A stretch of DNA of 64,000 nucleotides from Leidyana gryllorum EB-2025a. Its lineage: Eukaryota; Apicomplexa. Location: positions 1-64,000 of the forward strand of contig JBLWGC010000043.1 of assembly GCA_048772705.1 (NCBI GenBank), given 5' to 3'. Both the position numbers and the translations under genes were made by a program. Below the pieces are notes generated by a model. That model did no database searches. It saw only the letters and a list, made by a program, of their open reading frames with translations, and was not told the DNA's origin. Positions 15,261 to 23,412 of this stretch are shown here, in pieces. The stretch's first letter is position 1. Every line of letters begins with the position of its first letter.

Positions 15261-15333
15261 TCCACTGTAGTCTAAGTGGCTAGGATATGCGGCTTTCACC
15301 CGCACGATCCGGGTTCAAGTCCCGGCAGTGGAA
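15261..15333 (+). tRNA. trnE(TTC): tRNA-Glu (TTC)
   Basis: Same body as Glu-CTC but loop CTTTCAC (codon GAA). All stems pair. Confidence 0.95.
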
Positions 15334-15409
15334 GTCATTGAACTACTCTAGCAAAGTGCTCCACTAATCTCCGTCAATAGCGATTGTTTCGTCATCTCCG
15401 GCTTCCATT

Positions 15410-15481
15410 GGCTTCTTAGTTTAGGGGCAGAGCGTTCGCTCCGTAAGCGAGAGGTCGCCGGTTCGATTCCGGCTGAAGGCT
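15410..15481 (+). tRNA. trnT(CGT): tRNA-Thr (CGT), C33 variant
   Basis: Anticodon CGT, but loop TCCGTAA has C at position 33 and the acceptor GGCTTCT/TGAAGGC has two mismatches. Confidence 0.7.
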
Positions 15482-15507
15482 CGACTGCATCGACTGGGCA
15501 CCTGCAA

Positions 15508-15560
15508 GCGGTAAGTCTCTTAGCCACGAAGCCGCAGGTTTGGAACCTGCCAGTACCTAA
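15508..15560 (+). pseudogene. tRNA-Asn-derived relic, family 1, 5'-truncated
   Basis: Retains only anticodon-stem and T-arm remnants. Confidence 0.45.
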
Positions 15561-15571
15561 GGCACCCACAG

Positions 15572-15643
15572 GGGGGTTGGGCCTGGTGGTATGATTCTTC
15601 CTTCGGGTGGAAGAAGTCCTGGGTTCGATTCCCAGAACAGCCC
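15572..15643 (+). pseudogene. tRNA-Pro (CGG), 5' end mutated
   Basis: Loop TTCGGGT and 3' half perfect, but first 20 bases are changed so the acceptor and A box are lost. Confidence 0.7.
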
Positions 15644-15757
15644 GTCTGATAGTTGTTGACGCAACAAGGCACTCGACCCATCCCCAGACAATGTCCCTGA
15701 CAGCTAAGATAGGATCTGAGTTGTTGACTCAACAGGCTACAACCCGATCATTCGCCC

Positions 15758-15830
15758 AGACGCTACTGGGACTCGAACCCAGAATCCCCGGTTCCGTAGA
15801 CCGATGCCATATCCATTAGGCCCTAGCGCC
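15758..15830 (-). tRNA. trnR(ACG): tRNA-Arg (ACG)
   Basis: Loop CTACGGA; A box has a G (TAGGGCCTAATGG). Confidence 0.9.
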
Positions 15831-15951
15831 GACTAGCGGAGCCGTCAAATGGAAGTGTGTAGCGATCAAGACAGGACATGGGCAGCGACGCCCGATGGTG
15901 GGTCTGGACAGACTTCACCCACATCTCCCATTCAAAACATCGGGGACATAC

Positions 15952-15999
15952 TATCCAAGCCAGGATTCGGGCCTGGGTATGCACGGCCACAACTTGCTG
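15952..15999 (-). pseudogene. tRNA-His 3' half
   Basis: Stops at the 5' strand of the anticodon stem; the D arm and 5' acceptor are missing. Confidence 0.55.
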
Positions 16000-16059
16000 A
16001 GGCTGGTGGCAAAGCCACTTTAGTTGTCAGGCTATCGGGTTTTGTGTCGTTGCTTTCTT

Positions 16060-16132
16060 GCCGCCCTAGCTCAGTCGGTAGAGCGCAAGACTCTTAATCT
16101 TGCAGTCGCGGGCTCGAGCCCCGCGGGCGGTG
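16060..16132 (+). tRNA. trnK(CTT): tRNA-Lys (CTT)
   Basis: Clean copy, loop CTCTTAA. Lies in the left arm of an inverted repeat whose right-arm partner is Lys at 17369. Confidence 0.94.
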
Positions 16133-16166
16133 TGGATCTGTTGCCTGCAAGCACACTCAGCTGGAT

Positions 16167-16239
16167 TTCCACTGCCAGGACTTGAACCCGGATCGTGTGG
16201 GTTAGAGCCGCATATCCTAGCCACTTAGACAACAGTGGA
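16167..16239 (-). tRNA. tRNA-Glu body with CTA (amber) anticodon
   Basis: Loop CTCTAAC instead of CTCTCAC: anticodon CTA complements the stop codon TAG. Acceptor, D arm and T arm are Glu-like and foldable; the anticodon stem TGCGG/CCACA has one C-A mismatch. Partner gene in the inverted repeat (17244) is normal CTC. Confidence 0.8.
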
Positions 16240-16357
16240 CAACTCCCTCAGCTGCAGCTTTAGCCGAGAGCCGTACCCTCTTGACAAGACGTGATTCCAG
16301 AATCCTGCGGTAGAATAAGGGAGGATCTCTATACTAACCTCTGAAACATTGTAGCTG

Positions 16358-16430
16358 GGTCTTGTAGCTCAGTCGGCAGAGCGTGTGGCTGTTAACCACA
16401 AAGTCGCAGGTTCGAAACCTGCCAGGACCG
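16358..16430 (+). tRNA. trnN(GTT): tRNA-Asn (GTT)
   Basis: Clean copy, loop CTGTTAA. Left arm of the 16.0-17.5 kb inverted repeat. Confidence 0.95.
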
Positions 16431-16548
16431 GTTTTAGAGGCACCCTAGACACTGACTGCGCTGCTCTCCCAATGGCACTTGTGGTCTGCGACCCTTCAAA
16501 GATGTAAGGTTGGGTTTGGCTCCCGCCACGTACAGCCGTAGCGTACTT

Positions 16549-16621
16549 TGGACGACCTGGGCATCGATCCCAGTACCTCTCGCATGCTAAGCGAGCGCTC
16601 TACCATTTGAGCTGGTCGCCC
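16549..16621 (-). tRNA. trnA(AGC): tRNA-Ala (AGC)
   Basis: Loop TTAGCAT on CTCGC/GCGAG; A box GGCGACCAGCTC. Confidence 0.92.
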
Positions 16622-16704
16622 ATTGAGCAAAGCGGAGTACATCCAGTTCTTTTTTACATGGTATGACCAGTCTCTCCACTTTGCACAAACGAAGCCACGC
16701 AGGA

Positions 16705-16777
16705 AACGGCTGGAGGGACCCGAATCCTCAACCTTCGCCTTGGGAGGGCAACGCGCTATGCATTGCGGCACAACCGC
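16705..16777 (-). pseudogene. tRNA-Arg body with CCC anticodon
   Basis: From Arg-CCT: loop CTCCCAA gives CCC (Gly). D loop and T arm also carry several changes (TGCCGCAATGC, GGATTCGGG). Confidence 0.65.
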
Positions 16778-16858
16778 ATTCGCAACCCATCCACCGAGCT
16801 GCCCCAAGGTGTCTCCTCTTACACCCAACTAGTATCGAGATGACCGAAGCTTGTCTAT

Positions 16859-16931
16859 GGTGCGGTGGCCTAATGGATAGGGCATCGGTCTTCGGAACCG
16901 GGAGTTGTGGGTTCGAGTCCCATCCGCATCA
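16859..16931 (+). tRNA. trnR(TCG): tRNA-Arg (TCG)
   Basis: Clean copy with standard B box GGTTCGAGTCC. Confidence 0.94.
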
Positions 16932-17052
16932 TAGCCTCTCACGCGAAAGACGTTCCGCAAGCTTGCTAGCTGTATGGGGAGCCACTGCCGCGCATGTCGA
17001 GTTGGAGTGCTCGTGATATGATTTTCCTTCCCTTGGAGAGTGCCTCTGAAAC

Positions 17053-17125
17053 CGGTCCTGGCAGGTTTCGAACCTGCGACTTTGTGGTTAACAGCCACAC
17101 GCTCTGCCGACTGAGCTACAAGACC
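17053..17125 (-). tRNA. trnN(GTT): tRNA-Asn (GTT)
   Basis: Clean copy; right arm of the inverted repeat. Confidence 0.95.
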
Positions 17126-17243
17126 CAGCTACAATGTTTCAGAGGTTAGTATAGAGATCCTCCCTTATTCTACCGCAGGATTCTGGAATCACGTCTTGTC
17201 AAGAGGGTACGGCTCTCGGCTAAAGCTGCAGCTGAGGGAGTTG

Positions 17244-17316
17244 TCCACTGTAGTCTAAGTGGCTAGGATATGCGGCTCTCACCCGCACGATCCGGGTTCA
17301 AGTCCCGGCAGTGGAG
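17244..17316 (+). tRNA. trnE(CTC): tRNA-Glu (CTC)
   Basis: Body perfect; discriminator is G because a deletion joins the 3' end directly to downstream flank. Confidence 0.88.
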
Positions 17317-17368
17317 AGTGTGCTTGCAGGCAACAGTTCCATTCTTACTTCCAGGGGATATAGATCCA

Positions 17369-17441
17369 CACCGCCCGCGGGGCTCGAACCCGCGACTGCA
17401 AGATTAAGAGTCTTGCGCTCTACCGACTGAGCTAGGGCGGC
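17369..17441 (-). tRNA. trnK(CTT): tRNA-Lys (CTT)
   Basis: Clean copy, right arm of the inverted repeat. Confidence 0.95.
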
Positions 17442-17561
17442 AGGAAAGCAAGGACACAAAACCCGATAGCCTGACATCTAAAGTGGCTTTGGTACCCACC
17501 AGCCTCACATAGTGAGACGAGTCTCTCGACTGTACCCAGCGGGTTGAACCACCGACAAGGT

Positions 17562-17633
17562 GGCTGTTTGGTCTAGTGGTATGATTCTTCCTTCGGGTGG
17601 AAGAAGTCCTGGGTTCGATTCCCAGAACAGCCC
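17562..17633 (+). tRNA. trnP(CGG): tRNA-Pro (CGG)
   Basis: Clean copy, loop TTCGGGT. Confidence 0.95.
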
Positions 17634-17734
17634 GTCTGATAGTTGTTGACGCAACACGGCACTCGACCCATCCCGAACAGCTAAGACAGGATCTGAGTTG
17701 TTGACTCAACAGGCTGCAACCCGGGCATTCGCCC

Positions 17735-17807
17735 AGACGCTACTGGGACTCGAACACAGAATCCCCGGTTCCGTAGACCGATGCCATATCCATTAGGCCA
17801 TAGCGCC
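17735..17807 (-). tRNA. trnR(ACG): tRNA-Arg (ACG)
   Basis: Loop CTACGGA; T stem carries one change (TGTTCGAG). Confidence 0.9.
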
Positions 17808-17926
17808 GACTAGCGGAGCCGTCAAATGGAAGTGTGTAGCGATCAAGACGACATGGGCAGCTACGCTCGATGGTGGGTCTGGACAGACTTCACCCACATC
17901 TCCCATTCGAGACATCGGGGACAAAC

Positions 17927-17999
17927 TATCCAAGCCAGGATTCGGGCCTGGGTATGCACGGCCACAACTTGCTGTTGTAAGCACCTAGACGACCCGGAC
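17927..17999 (-). pseudogene. tRNA-His (GTG) relic
   Basis: Inverted counterpart of 10565 with the same D-loop insertion. Confidence 0.65.
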
Positions 18000-18075
18000 A
18001 ATCTTCAAGTGAGGCTGGTGGGTACCAAAGCCACTTAAGATGTCGGGCTATCGGGTTTTGTGTCCTTGCATTCCT

Positions 18076-18148
18076 GCCGCCCTAGCTCAGTCGGTAGAGC
18101 GCAAGACTCTTAATCTTGCAGTCGCGGGTTCGAGCCCCGCGGGCGGTG
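18076..18148 (+). tRNA. trnK(CTT): tRNA-Lys (CTT)
   Basis: Clean copy, B box GGTTCGAGCCC. Confidence 0.95.
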
Positions 18149-18208
18149 TGCATCTATTTCCCTGGGAGTAAGAATGGAACTGTTGCCTACAAGCACACTC
18201 AGCTGGAG

Positions 18209-18281
18209 TTCCACTGCCGGGACTGGAACCCGGATCGTGCGGGTGGGAGCCGCATATCCTAGCCACTTAGACTACAGTGGA
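18209..18281 (-). tRNA. tRNA-Glu body with CCC anticodon
   Basis: Loop CTCCCAC, one substitution from Glu-CTC, reads Gly GGG. T loop is TTCCAGT, so B box is weakened. Confidence 0.65.
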
Positions 18282-18367
18282 CGAGTCACAACAGTTGCAC
18301 TGACGAATGAGGCGCCAGAGAAGTGTGACTCGGTCTCAGATTGGAAATTCACCTAGGTTTGGCGGGT

Positions 18368-18420
18368 GGGCGGCTATCTCAAGTGGTGGAGCGGTGACTT
18401 TGCACGCGAGAGGTCAGTTT
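18368..18420 (+). pseudogene. tRNA-Ala (TGC) 5' half
   Basis: GGGCGGC start and loop TTTGCAC; A box has TCTC for GCTC and the T half is replaced by unrelated sequence. Confidence 0.6.
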
Positions 18421-18496
18421 AGACATCTATCAATGCCGCAGGCAGGCTGAACATGGGGGATTTGGTCACTTCCGCGACATGTCGAATTCGACAGCT

Positions 18497-18568
18497 GGCA
18501 ACTTGCCCGAGTGGTTAAGGGGGTAGACTAGAAATCTACTGGGCCTGGCCCGCGCTGGTTCGAACTCC
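18497..18568 (+). pseudogene. tRNA-Ser (AGA), 3' end replaced
   Basis: Perfect Ser body up to the T loop, then CTCCGCC... instead of the acceptor. Faces another Ser half at 18582. Confidence 0.7.
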
Positions 18569-18581
18569 GCCTACCACGTCC

Positions 18582-18612
18582 ACTTGACAACTGCTGAATC
18601 GAACCAGCGATG
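18582..18612 (-). pseudogene. tRNA-Ser 3' fragment
   Basis: 3' acceptor and T arm only, on the opposite strand to the Ser 5' part at 18497. Confidence 0.5.
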
Positions 18613-18663
18613 CCAGGCGATATCACCGACTCAGGCGTCGCAAACAGTGAGGCTGTGGATTGT

Positions 18664-18736
18664 GCGGTTGTGGCGCAATGGATAGTGTGTTGCCCTCCGG
18701 AGGCAAAGGTTGTGGGTTCGAGTCCCGCCCACCGTT
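18664..18736 (+). tRNA. trnR(CCG): tRNA-Arg (CCG)
   Basis: Acceptor GCGGTTG/CCACCGT with one mismatch, loop CTCCGGA on TTGCC/GGCAA (codon CGG). Copies at 23162 and 56630 have the fully paired GCGGTGG. Confidence 0.88.
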
Positions 18737-18926
18737 CTCGTGGTCTCGCTCCACAGCGGAATCGACAAGAGTGGCTGACATTCGGAGCCATGCGGACTTG
18801 CGGCGTCCGAATTCGAGTTTGGCACCTCGGGCCGCTCCGCGGTCTGTGCCGCAGTGTTGAGCTGGAGAGCTCGAAGTGCCACTGTTGAGGAATTGAGGCG
18901 GGGAAAGTTCACTTGGGTTTGGCGGT

Positions 18927-18965
18927 GGGCGGCTATTTCAAGTGGTAGAGAGGTGACTTTGCACG
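18927..18965 (+). pseudogene. tRNA-Ala (TGC) cut at the anticodon
   Basis: 5' half ends at TTTGCAC exactly where the 18.96-21.25 kb duplicated block starts. Confidence 0.6.
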
Positions 18966-19026
18966 GAGCTCTTGAAGCAAAAAGCCGCCTGTATCATCTC
19001 TATAAGTGTGTCCTCCTCCTGACTCT

Positions 19027-19097
19027 TAGCAGTGCGTCGTTTCGATCGACGAACCTTCCGGTCATGAGCCCAACACTCTCCCACTGAGCCTCGTTGC
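19027..19097 (-). pseudogene. tRNA-iMet (CAT), degenerate
   Basis: Loop CTCATGA and initiator T loop kept; acceptor AGCAACG/CACTGCT and anticodon stem mispaired. Confidence 0.65.
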
Positions 19098-19187
19098 TCA
19101 GTGTCCAACATGAAAGAGGGGGCCGAAACGCGTGCTGTGCCGACTGCTCCCACAGTACTGGGGGCTGTAGCGGGATGGTGGGTTGTC

Positions 19188-19259
19188 GGCTGTTTGGTCT
19201 AGTGGTATGATTCTTCCTTTGGGTGGAAGAACTCCTGGGTTCGATTCCCAGAACAGCCC
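19188..19259 (+). tRNA. trnP(TGG): tRNA-Pro (TGG)
   Basis: Loop TTTGGGT, acceptor and T stem perfect; one mismatch at the base of the anticodon side (GGAAGAAC). Confidence 0.93.
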
Positions 19260-19448
19260 GTCTGTCAGTTGTTGACTTAATACGCCACGTCTCTTCAAGG
19301 TTGTCTAAGATATGCTGCTGCGACAGCTAAGACAAGGTTTGAGTTGTATATGCATGGACTCTTCGCCAGATTCATTCCAATTGGCCCATCAACGATGTCT
19401 GCCAAAACCCATCAGGTTGAGTAGCAGTCTGCCAACCACCACTCTACT

Positions 19449-19528
19449 TCCAATGGGACGGAATCGAACCGCCGACTACCTGATGCCAGCACCACAGTCA
19501 GATGCTCTACCAACTGAGCTACCCCCGG
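19449..19528 (-). pseudogene. tRNA-Tyr with GTG anticodon
   Basis: Loop reads CTGTGG before the intron, giving GTG (His); acceptor CCAATGG strand mispairs. Confidence 0.65.
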
Positions 19529-19689
19529 CCGTCCAACTGCTGCGAGGTTCGAAGGCTCAACCTCAGACCCTCAACAGTGGCGCTCTCAAGCTCAGAAGTA
19601 CGGCACGGATTTCGGGGTGCTCGAAGGTGCCAGACTCGGGTTCCGGTAAGATTGCACGACCTGCAGTGTACCGCCCCGAAGTACTCTAA

Positions 19690-19771
19690 CGGCCCGAGTT
19701 GCTTAGATGGCAACGCATCTGACGGTAGTGGTGGCATCAGATATTCGACGAGCAAATTCCGTCCCACCGGG
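19690..19771 (+). pseudogene. tRNA-Tyr-derived relic, family 2
   Basis: Anticodon arm with intron and 3' acceptor resemble Tyr, A box is TTGCTTAGATGG and T loop lost. Same relic at 21997, 33272, 38449, 46832, 57666, always beside His. Confidence 0.6.
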
Positions 19772-19871
19772 AGTTGAGGAGTGAACTTCTTACAACGTAG
19801 TTTGTCTGACGCTCCTGTTCCATTCCATCCTGATCGATGCTTCGCTACCTCTACAGTCTCGCTCAAATATT

Positions 19872-19943
19872 GTCGGAGTCGTCTAGTGGTTAGGACAGCA
19901 CGTTGTGGCCGTGCAAACCCAGGCGCGATTCCTGGCTCGGACA
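19872..19943 (+). tRNA. trnH(GTG): tRNA-His (GTG)
   Basis: Stem GCACG/CGTGC, loop TTGTGGC (codons CAC/CAT). One acceptor mismatch (GTCGGAG) and T loop GCGATT changed from TCGATT. Confidence 0.82.
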
Positions 19944-19993
19944 AGCAGTTTAAAGTGTATTGCTCTTCGCCCCGGAATGTTGAAAATATCGTT

Positions 19994-20022
19994 GCAGCCA
20001 TGGTCAAGTCTGTACGATCGGC
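19994..20022 (+). pseudogene. tRNA-Val 5' fragment
   Basis: GCAGCCATGGTC start of Val next to Gly-CCC; nothing more. Confidence 0.4.
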
Positions 20023-20093
20023 TGCACCTGCCGGGACTCGAACCCGGACTGCGAGCATGGGAAGCTCGCATCCTACCCTTGGACCACAAGTGC
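20023..20093 (-). tRNA. trnG(CCC): tRNA-Gly (CCC)
   Basis: Acceptor GCACTTG/CAGGTGC, stem CGAGC/GCTCG, loop TTCCCAT (codon GGG), T stem CCGGG/CCCGG. Confidence 0.94.
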
Positions 20094-20159
20094 ACTTGAG
20101 AAAGAGCTTCAGCACCCCGAGACTCGGCCGCAGTCTGCGTTGAGCTAGTGGGTGCCTCA

Positions 20160-20229
20160 GGTACTGGCAGGTTCCAGTCTGCGACTTTGCGGCTACGAGA
20201 CTTACCCTCTGCTGGCTGAGCTACGAGGC
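20160..20229 (-). pseudogene. tRNA-Asn-derived relic, family 1
   Basis: A box TAGCTCAGCC kept, T loop lost. Confidence 0.55.
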
Positions 20230-20292
20230 TCAGCTACGATGATTGGAGCTTGAGAGACTTTAAGCTTTGCAGGTGCCCAGTCGAGGCAGTAA

Positions 20293-20364
20293 AGTCTTCT
20301 GCCGGAAACGAACCGGCGACCTTTCGCTTACTAAGCGAATGCTCTGCCCCTGAGCTAAGAAGGC
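20293..20364 (-). tRNA. trnT(AGT): tRNA-Thr (AGT)
   Basis: Loop TTAGTAA; one acceptor change (AGAAGAC) and a T-loop change (TTTCC). Confidence 0.85.
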
Positions 20365-20432
20365 AATGCAGGCCGAAGATCACGAATCAGTGACTATTGA
20401 CGGGGATTACTGGAGCACTTTGCTCCAGTAGC

Positions 20433-20505
20433 TTCCACTGCCGGGACTCGAACCCGGATCGTGCGGGTGAGAGCCGCATATCCTAACCACTTGGACTACA
20501 GTGGA
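20433..20505 (-). tRNA. trnE(CTC): tRNA-Glu (CTC)
   Basis: B box GGTTCGAGTCC (others GGTTCAAGTCC); all stems paired. Confidence 0.94.
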
Positions 20506-20645
20506 CAAGTGCCCGAGTTGAGGCTTTGGACGAGAGCCGTACCGTCTTGAGATCAGGTGGAGCGTCGGGTCAAGCGACGACGAACGGGCTCGTCGGATAC
20601 GTGTGTCCAAAGACACACGCCCCTTTCACAGCCCGGAAGCTCCGT

Positions 20646-20718
20646 GCAGCCATGGTCTAGTGGTCACGACGTCTGCTTCACACGCAGAAGGTCCCGAGTT
20701 CGATCCTCGGTGGCTGTA
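20646..20718 (+). tRNA. trnV(CAC): tRNA-Val (CAC)
   Basis: Loop TTCACAC (codon GTG) on TCTGC/GCAGA; T stem CCGAG/CTCGG. Confidence 0.94.
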
Positions 20719-20778
20719 GCTCGCAACTTTCAGCGGGAACCAAAGGGGGAGAATCTTAGACGGAACCAACTAAGTGTG

Positions 20779-20850
20779 CTCCGAGACCGGGAATCGAACC
20801 CGGGTCTCCCGCGTGACAGGCGGAAATACTCACCACTATACTATCTCGGA
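20779..20850 (-). tRNA. trnD(GTC): tRNA-Asp (GTC)
   Basis: Loop CTGTCAC; one D-loop and one variable-loop substitution. Confidence 0.92.
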
Positions 20851-20945
20851 CGCTAGTAAACTCGCCGGCGTCCAACCCCAGAAGTCCTCGCATTTTGAGA
20901 TTTCCCCGACAGGAAATGGGTGGAACCGCGAGCCAAGAACACTCC

Positions 20946-20994
20946 GGCAAGATGGCCGAGTGCTGTGTGCAAGCCGCCGTTCGAAAATGCGGGC
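20946..20994 (+). pseudogene. tRNA-Leu with D-arm deletion
   Basis: Same deletion derivative as 9402, loop TGCAAGC. Confidence 0.6.
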
Positions 20995-21028
20995 GGATGA
21001 TCGCAACCATGTTTAGGCTAATGACTGA

Positions 21029-21100
21029 AGCCTCCTGCCGGAATCGAACCAGCGACCTTTCGCTTACAAAGCGAATGCTCTGCCTCTAAGCTAAGGAGGC
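21029..21100 (-). tRNA. trnT(TGT): tRNA-Thr (TGT)
   Basis: GCCTCCT/AGGAGGC, loop TTTGTAA; one D-loop base differs (AGAGGC). Confidence 0.92.
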
Positions 21101-21164
21101 ATTCCCTGTCTCGACCCATATGAGTTTTTGATGCTGGGAATTGCATCATTTCCACCACATCGCA

Positions 21165-21246
21165 CGACAACTGCTGGATTTGAACCAGCGCGGGCCAGGC
21201 CCAGTAGATTTCTAGTCTACCCCCTTAACCACTCGGGCAAGTTGCC
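21165..21246 (-). tRNA. trnS(AGA): tRNA-Ser (AGA)
   Basis: Clean copy, loop CTAGAAA; right edge of the 19-21 kb duplication falls in or just after it. Confidence 0.95.
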
Positions 21247-21354
21247 ACCTGTCGAACTCGGCATTTTGCGGCCAGTGATGTCACATACGGTTCAGCAAGC
21301 TTGACTAGGACCCCAAACCGTCGTGAAAAGTGCCAGCGAGTAAGAGATGTCGTC

Positions 21355-21436
21355 GGCAAGGTGGCCGAGTGGTTAAGGCGGCGGCCTGCTAAGCCGTTGG
21401 GTGCCACCCGCGTGAGTTCGAATCTCACCCTTGTCG
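21355..21436 (+). tRNA. trnS(GCT): tRNA-Ser (GCT)
   Basis: Clean copy, stem CGGC/GCCG with loop CTGCTAA. Confidence 0.94.
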
Positions 21437-21593
21437 GTAGCATTCGGGGAGAGCGCAACTGGTTGCATGATTGAACTGAGGTTTTTGCCCGACTCGAATC
21501 CAACTCTTGACGCTGGGGTCTGTATACAAGACCCGTGTTGCATGTGTCCAGTTGAGGAAGCGCTAGTCCGACTCTTCTGGGATGGGCTGAACC

Positions 21594-21663
21594 GGTTGCG
21601 TCCTTGGTGGTTAGCACTCGACACTTTGGATTTTGCGACCTGGGTTCGATCCCGGCGCGACCC
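21594..21663 (+). pseudogene. tRNA-Gln (TTG), degenerate
   Basis: Acceptor and B box survive, two bases missing in the D arm and the anticodon stem is unpaired around CTTTGGA. Confidence 0.65.
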
Positions 21664-21727
21664 TTGAACTGGTCCTCACTACTCCCTGAAGCTTCGCAAC
21701 TTCTCTTGGGCTGCGGGGACCATCCAT

Positions 21728-21800
21728 GCAGCCATGGTCTAGTGGTTACGACGTCTGCTTAACACGCAGAAGGTCCCGAGTTCGATCCCAAGTGGCTGTA
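21728..21800 (+). tRNA. trnV(AAC): tRNA-Val (AAC)
   Basis: Loop TTAACAC; T stem 3' strand has two changes (CCAAG). Confidence 0.85.
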
Positions 21801-21846
21801 GCTCGAATCTTTGAAGCGAGTCCCACCAAAACGAGGAAACAGGCTC

Positions 21847-21926
21847 TGACAAAACAGGGATTCGAACCCACGCCCTTTCGGACTGCGGCCTTAACACAGC
21901 GCCTTGGACCACTCGGCCATCTTGCC
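21847..21926 (-). tRNA. trnL(AAG): tRNA-Leu (AAG)
   Basis: Loop TTAAGGC; 3' T stem and acceptor carry two changes (CCCTG TTTTGTC). Confidence 0.82.
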
Positions 21927-21996
21927 GGAGTGTTCTTGGCTCGCCACTTTACACGTTTTCTGTTCGTGAAGTCTCGAGAAGGAAGGCTTTTCTCAC

Positions 21997-22076
21997 GGCC
22001 CGGGGTGCTTAGATGGCAACCCATCTGATGGTAGTGGTGGCATCAGCTATTCGACGAGGAAATTCCGTGCGCCGGG
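21997..22076 (+). pseudogene. tRNA-Tyr-derived relic, family 2
   Basis: Anticodon arm has TGGTAG, so the anticodon is altered. Confidence 0.55.
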
Positions 22077-22153
22077 AGTTGAGGAGTGGACTTCTTACAA
22101 CGCATTCCATCCTGATCGATGCTTCGCTACCTCTACAGCCTCGCTCAAAGATT

Positions 22154-22225
22154 GTCCGAGTCGTCTAGTGGTTAGGACAGCACGTTGTGGCCGTGCAAAC
22201 CCAGGCTCGATTCCTGGCTCGGACA
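22154..22225 (+). tRNA. trnH(GTG): tRNA-His (GTG)
   Basis: Acceptor GTCCGAG/CTCGGAC fully paired, discriminator A, stem GCACG/CGTGC, T loop CTCGATT. No G-1 encoded, as in eukaryotes. Confidence 0.95.
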
Positions 22226-22299
22226 AGCAATCTAAAGTGCATTGCTCTTCGCCCCGGTTGAAAATATTGTTGCAGCCATCGTCAAGCCTGTACGATCGG

Positions 22300-22356
22300 C
22301 TGCACCCGGGTCTTCCGCGTGACAGGCGGAAATACTAACCACTATACTATCTCGGA
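22300..22356 (-). pseudogene. Asp 5' body joined to Gly 3' end
   Basis: Asp D and anticodon arms (loop CTGTCAC) run straight into the GGTGCA 3' terminus of Gly-CCC; T arm deleted. Confidence 0.65.
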
Positions 22357-22471
22357 CGCTAGTAAACACGCCGGCCTTCAACCCCAGAAGTCCTCGCATT
22401 TTGAGCGGGCAGTGGCCCCACATACGGCCGCGGTAGGTGCTCATCTTCACCGCCTTCCGTGACTACCTACC

Positions 22472-22544
22472 GCCCCGGTAGCTCAGTTGGGAGAGCGCCA
22501 GACTGAAGATCTGGAAGTCCCGTGTTCGATCCACGGCCGAGGCA
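22472..22544 (+). tRNA. trnF(GAA): tRNA-Phe (GAA)
   Basis: Acceptor GCCCCGG/CCGAGGC, discriminator A, A box TAGCTCAGTTGG, stem CCAGA/TCTGG, loop CTGAAGA (codons TTC/TTT), T stem CCGTG/CACGG. Confidence 0.95.
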
Positions 22545-22694
22545 GAGAGGTTGTAATATTTGGTGTCATCCCTCACAGCCGTGCGACTCCAGCTTGCCAG
22601 CAGCGTTCCGCAGATTCTCAACGGGCAATCGTCCACTCATCAAGCAGGGCATGCAATAGCTCTTCTAAGTTGGAGACCGCTAGCTCAAAAGGTC

Positions 22695-22743
22695 CGCGTT
22701 ACGACCTCAGCACGGTCGCATTTTGCCGTCAGACCACAAGTGC
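22695..22743 (-). pseudogene. tRNA-Gly 5' half, degenerate
   Basis: GCACTTGTGGTCTGACGG start, stem CGACC/GGTCG around a scrambled loop; T arm absent. Confidence 0.55.
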
Positions 22744-22783
22744 AGTCGAAAGATCGACAGAGGCTGTAGCACTCACAGAGACA

Positions 22784-22841
22784 CGAGGAGAGTGTTGGGC
22801 TCATGACCTAAAGTTCCGTCGATCGAAACGACGCACTGGTG
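22784..22841 (+). pseudogene. tRNA-iMet (CAT), 5' truncated
   Basis: Anticodon arm (CTCATGA) and initiator T arm survive; acceptor 5' strand absent. Confidence 0.6.
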
Positions 22842-22899
22842 AGCGCCCGCAGGCGGACACACTTATAGAAATGATTCACAGGCGTCTTTTCTCCGAGAG

Positions 22900-22970
22900 C
22901 TCCCCGACCTGGTATCGACCCCCGCACATTTGGCCTGCAAAGTCACCTCTCTGGCACTTGGAATAGCCGC
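22900..22970 (-). pseudogene. tRNA-Ala (TGC), degenerate
   Basis: Complete length; loop TTTGCAG, A box changed to TATTCCAAG, stems mostly unpaired. Confidence 0.5.
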
Positions 22971-23161
22971 CTATCCGCTGAACCCAAGCGAACTTTTCCA
23001 GCCTCGGTTCCTCAACAGTGGCACTTCGAGCCCTCAAGCTCAACACTGCGGCACAGATCGCGGTGGCCTGCGGTGCCAAACTTGAGTTTGGATGGCGCAA
23101 GTCTGCATGGCTCCGAATGGCAGCCACTCTTCTCGATAACACGGTTGAGCGGGACCACGAG

Positions 23162-23234
23162 AACGGTGGGCGGGACTCGAACCCACAACCTTTGCCTCCG
23201 GAGGGCAACACGCTATCCATTGCGCCACCACCGC
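23162..23234 (-). tRNA. trnR(CCG): tRNA-Arg (CCG)
   Basis: GCGGTGG/CCACCGT fully paired, loop CTCCGGA. Confidence 0.94.
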
Positions 23235-23274
23235 ACAACCCACAGCCTCACTGTCTCAAACACCCGAGTCGTCA

Positions 23275-23320
23275 GTATCGCCTGGCCCCACTGGTTCGAA
23301 TCTAGCCGCTGTCGAGTGAC
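23275..23320 (+). pseudogene. tRNA-Ser 3' fragment
   Basis: Variable arm, T arm and a decayed acceptor of Ser. Confidence 0.45.
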
Positions 23321-23412
23321 GTGGTAGGCGGAGTTCGAAAGACTCGTTATCGTATTTGAGACAGGGGATGCGTGTATCAACTCTCTTAGACCCTCGTCAG
23401 CGGCTAGCAAAA

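Larger units (their letters stand above)
9290..15655 (+). repeat. Segmental duplication A, copy 1
   Basis: Nearly identical to 49980-54966 (offset 40,690 up to the Gly gene at 13158, then 39,311 from 14537). Only scattered substitutions are visible. Confidence 0.93.
16000..17515. repeat. Large inverted repeat (Lys-Glu-Asn arms)
   Basis: Arms about 16000-16444 and 17040-17515 are near-perfect reverse complements around a 0.6-kb centre holding Ala-AGC, an Arg relic and Arg-TCG. Confidence 0.88.
18964..21246 (+). repeat. Segmental duplication B, copy 1
   Basis: Offset 37,976 to copy 2 (37,968 after an 8-base indel near 20905). Left edge in an Ala relic, right edge in Ser-AGA. Confidence 0.92.
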
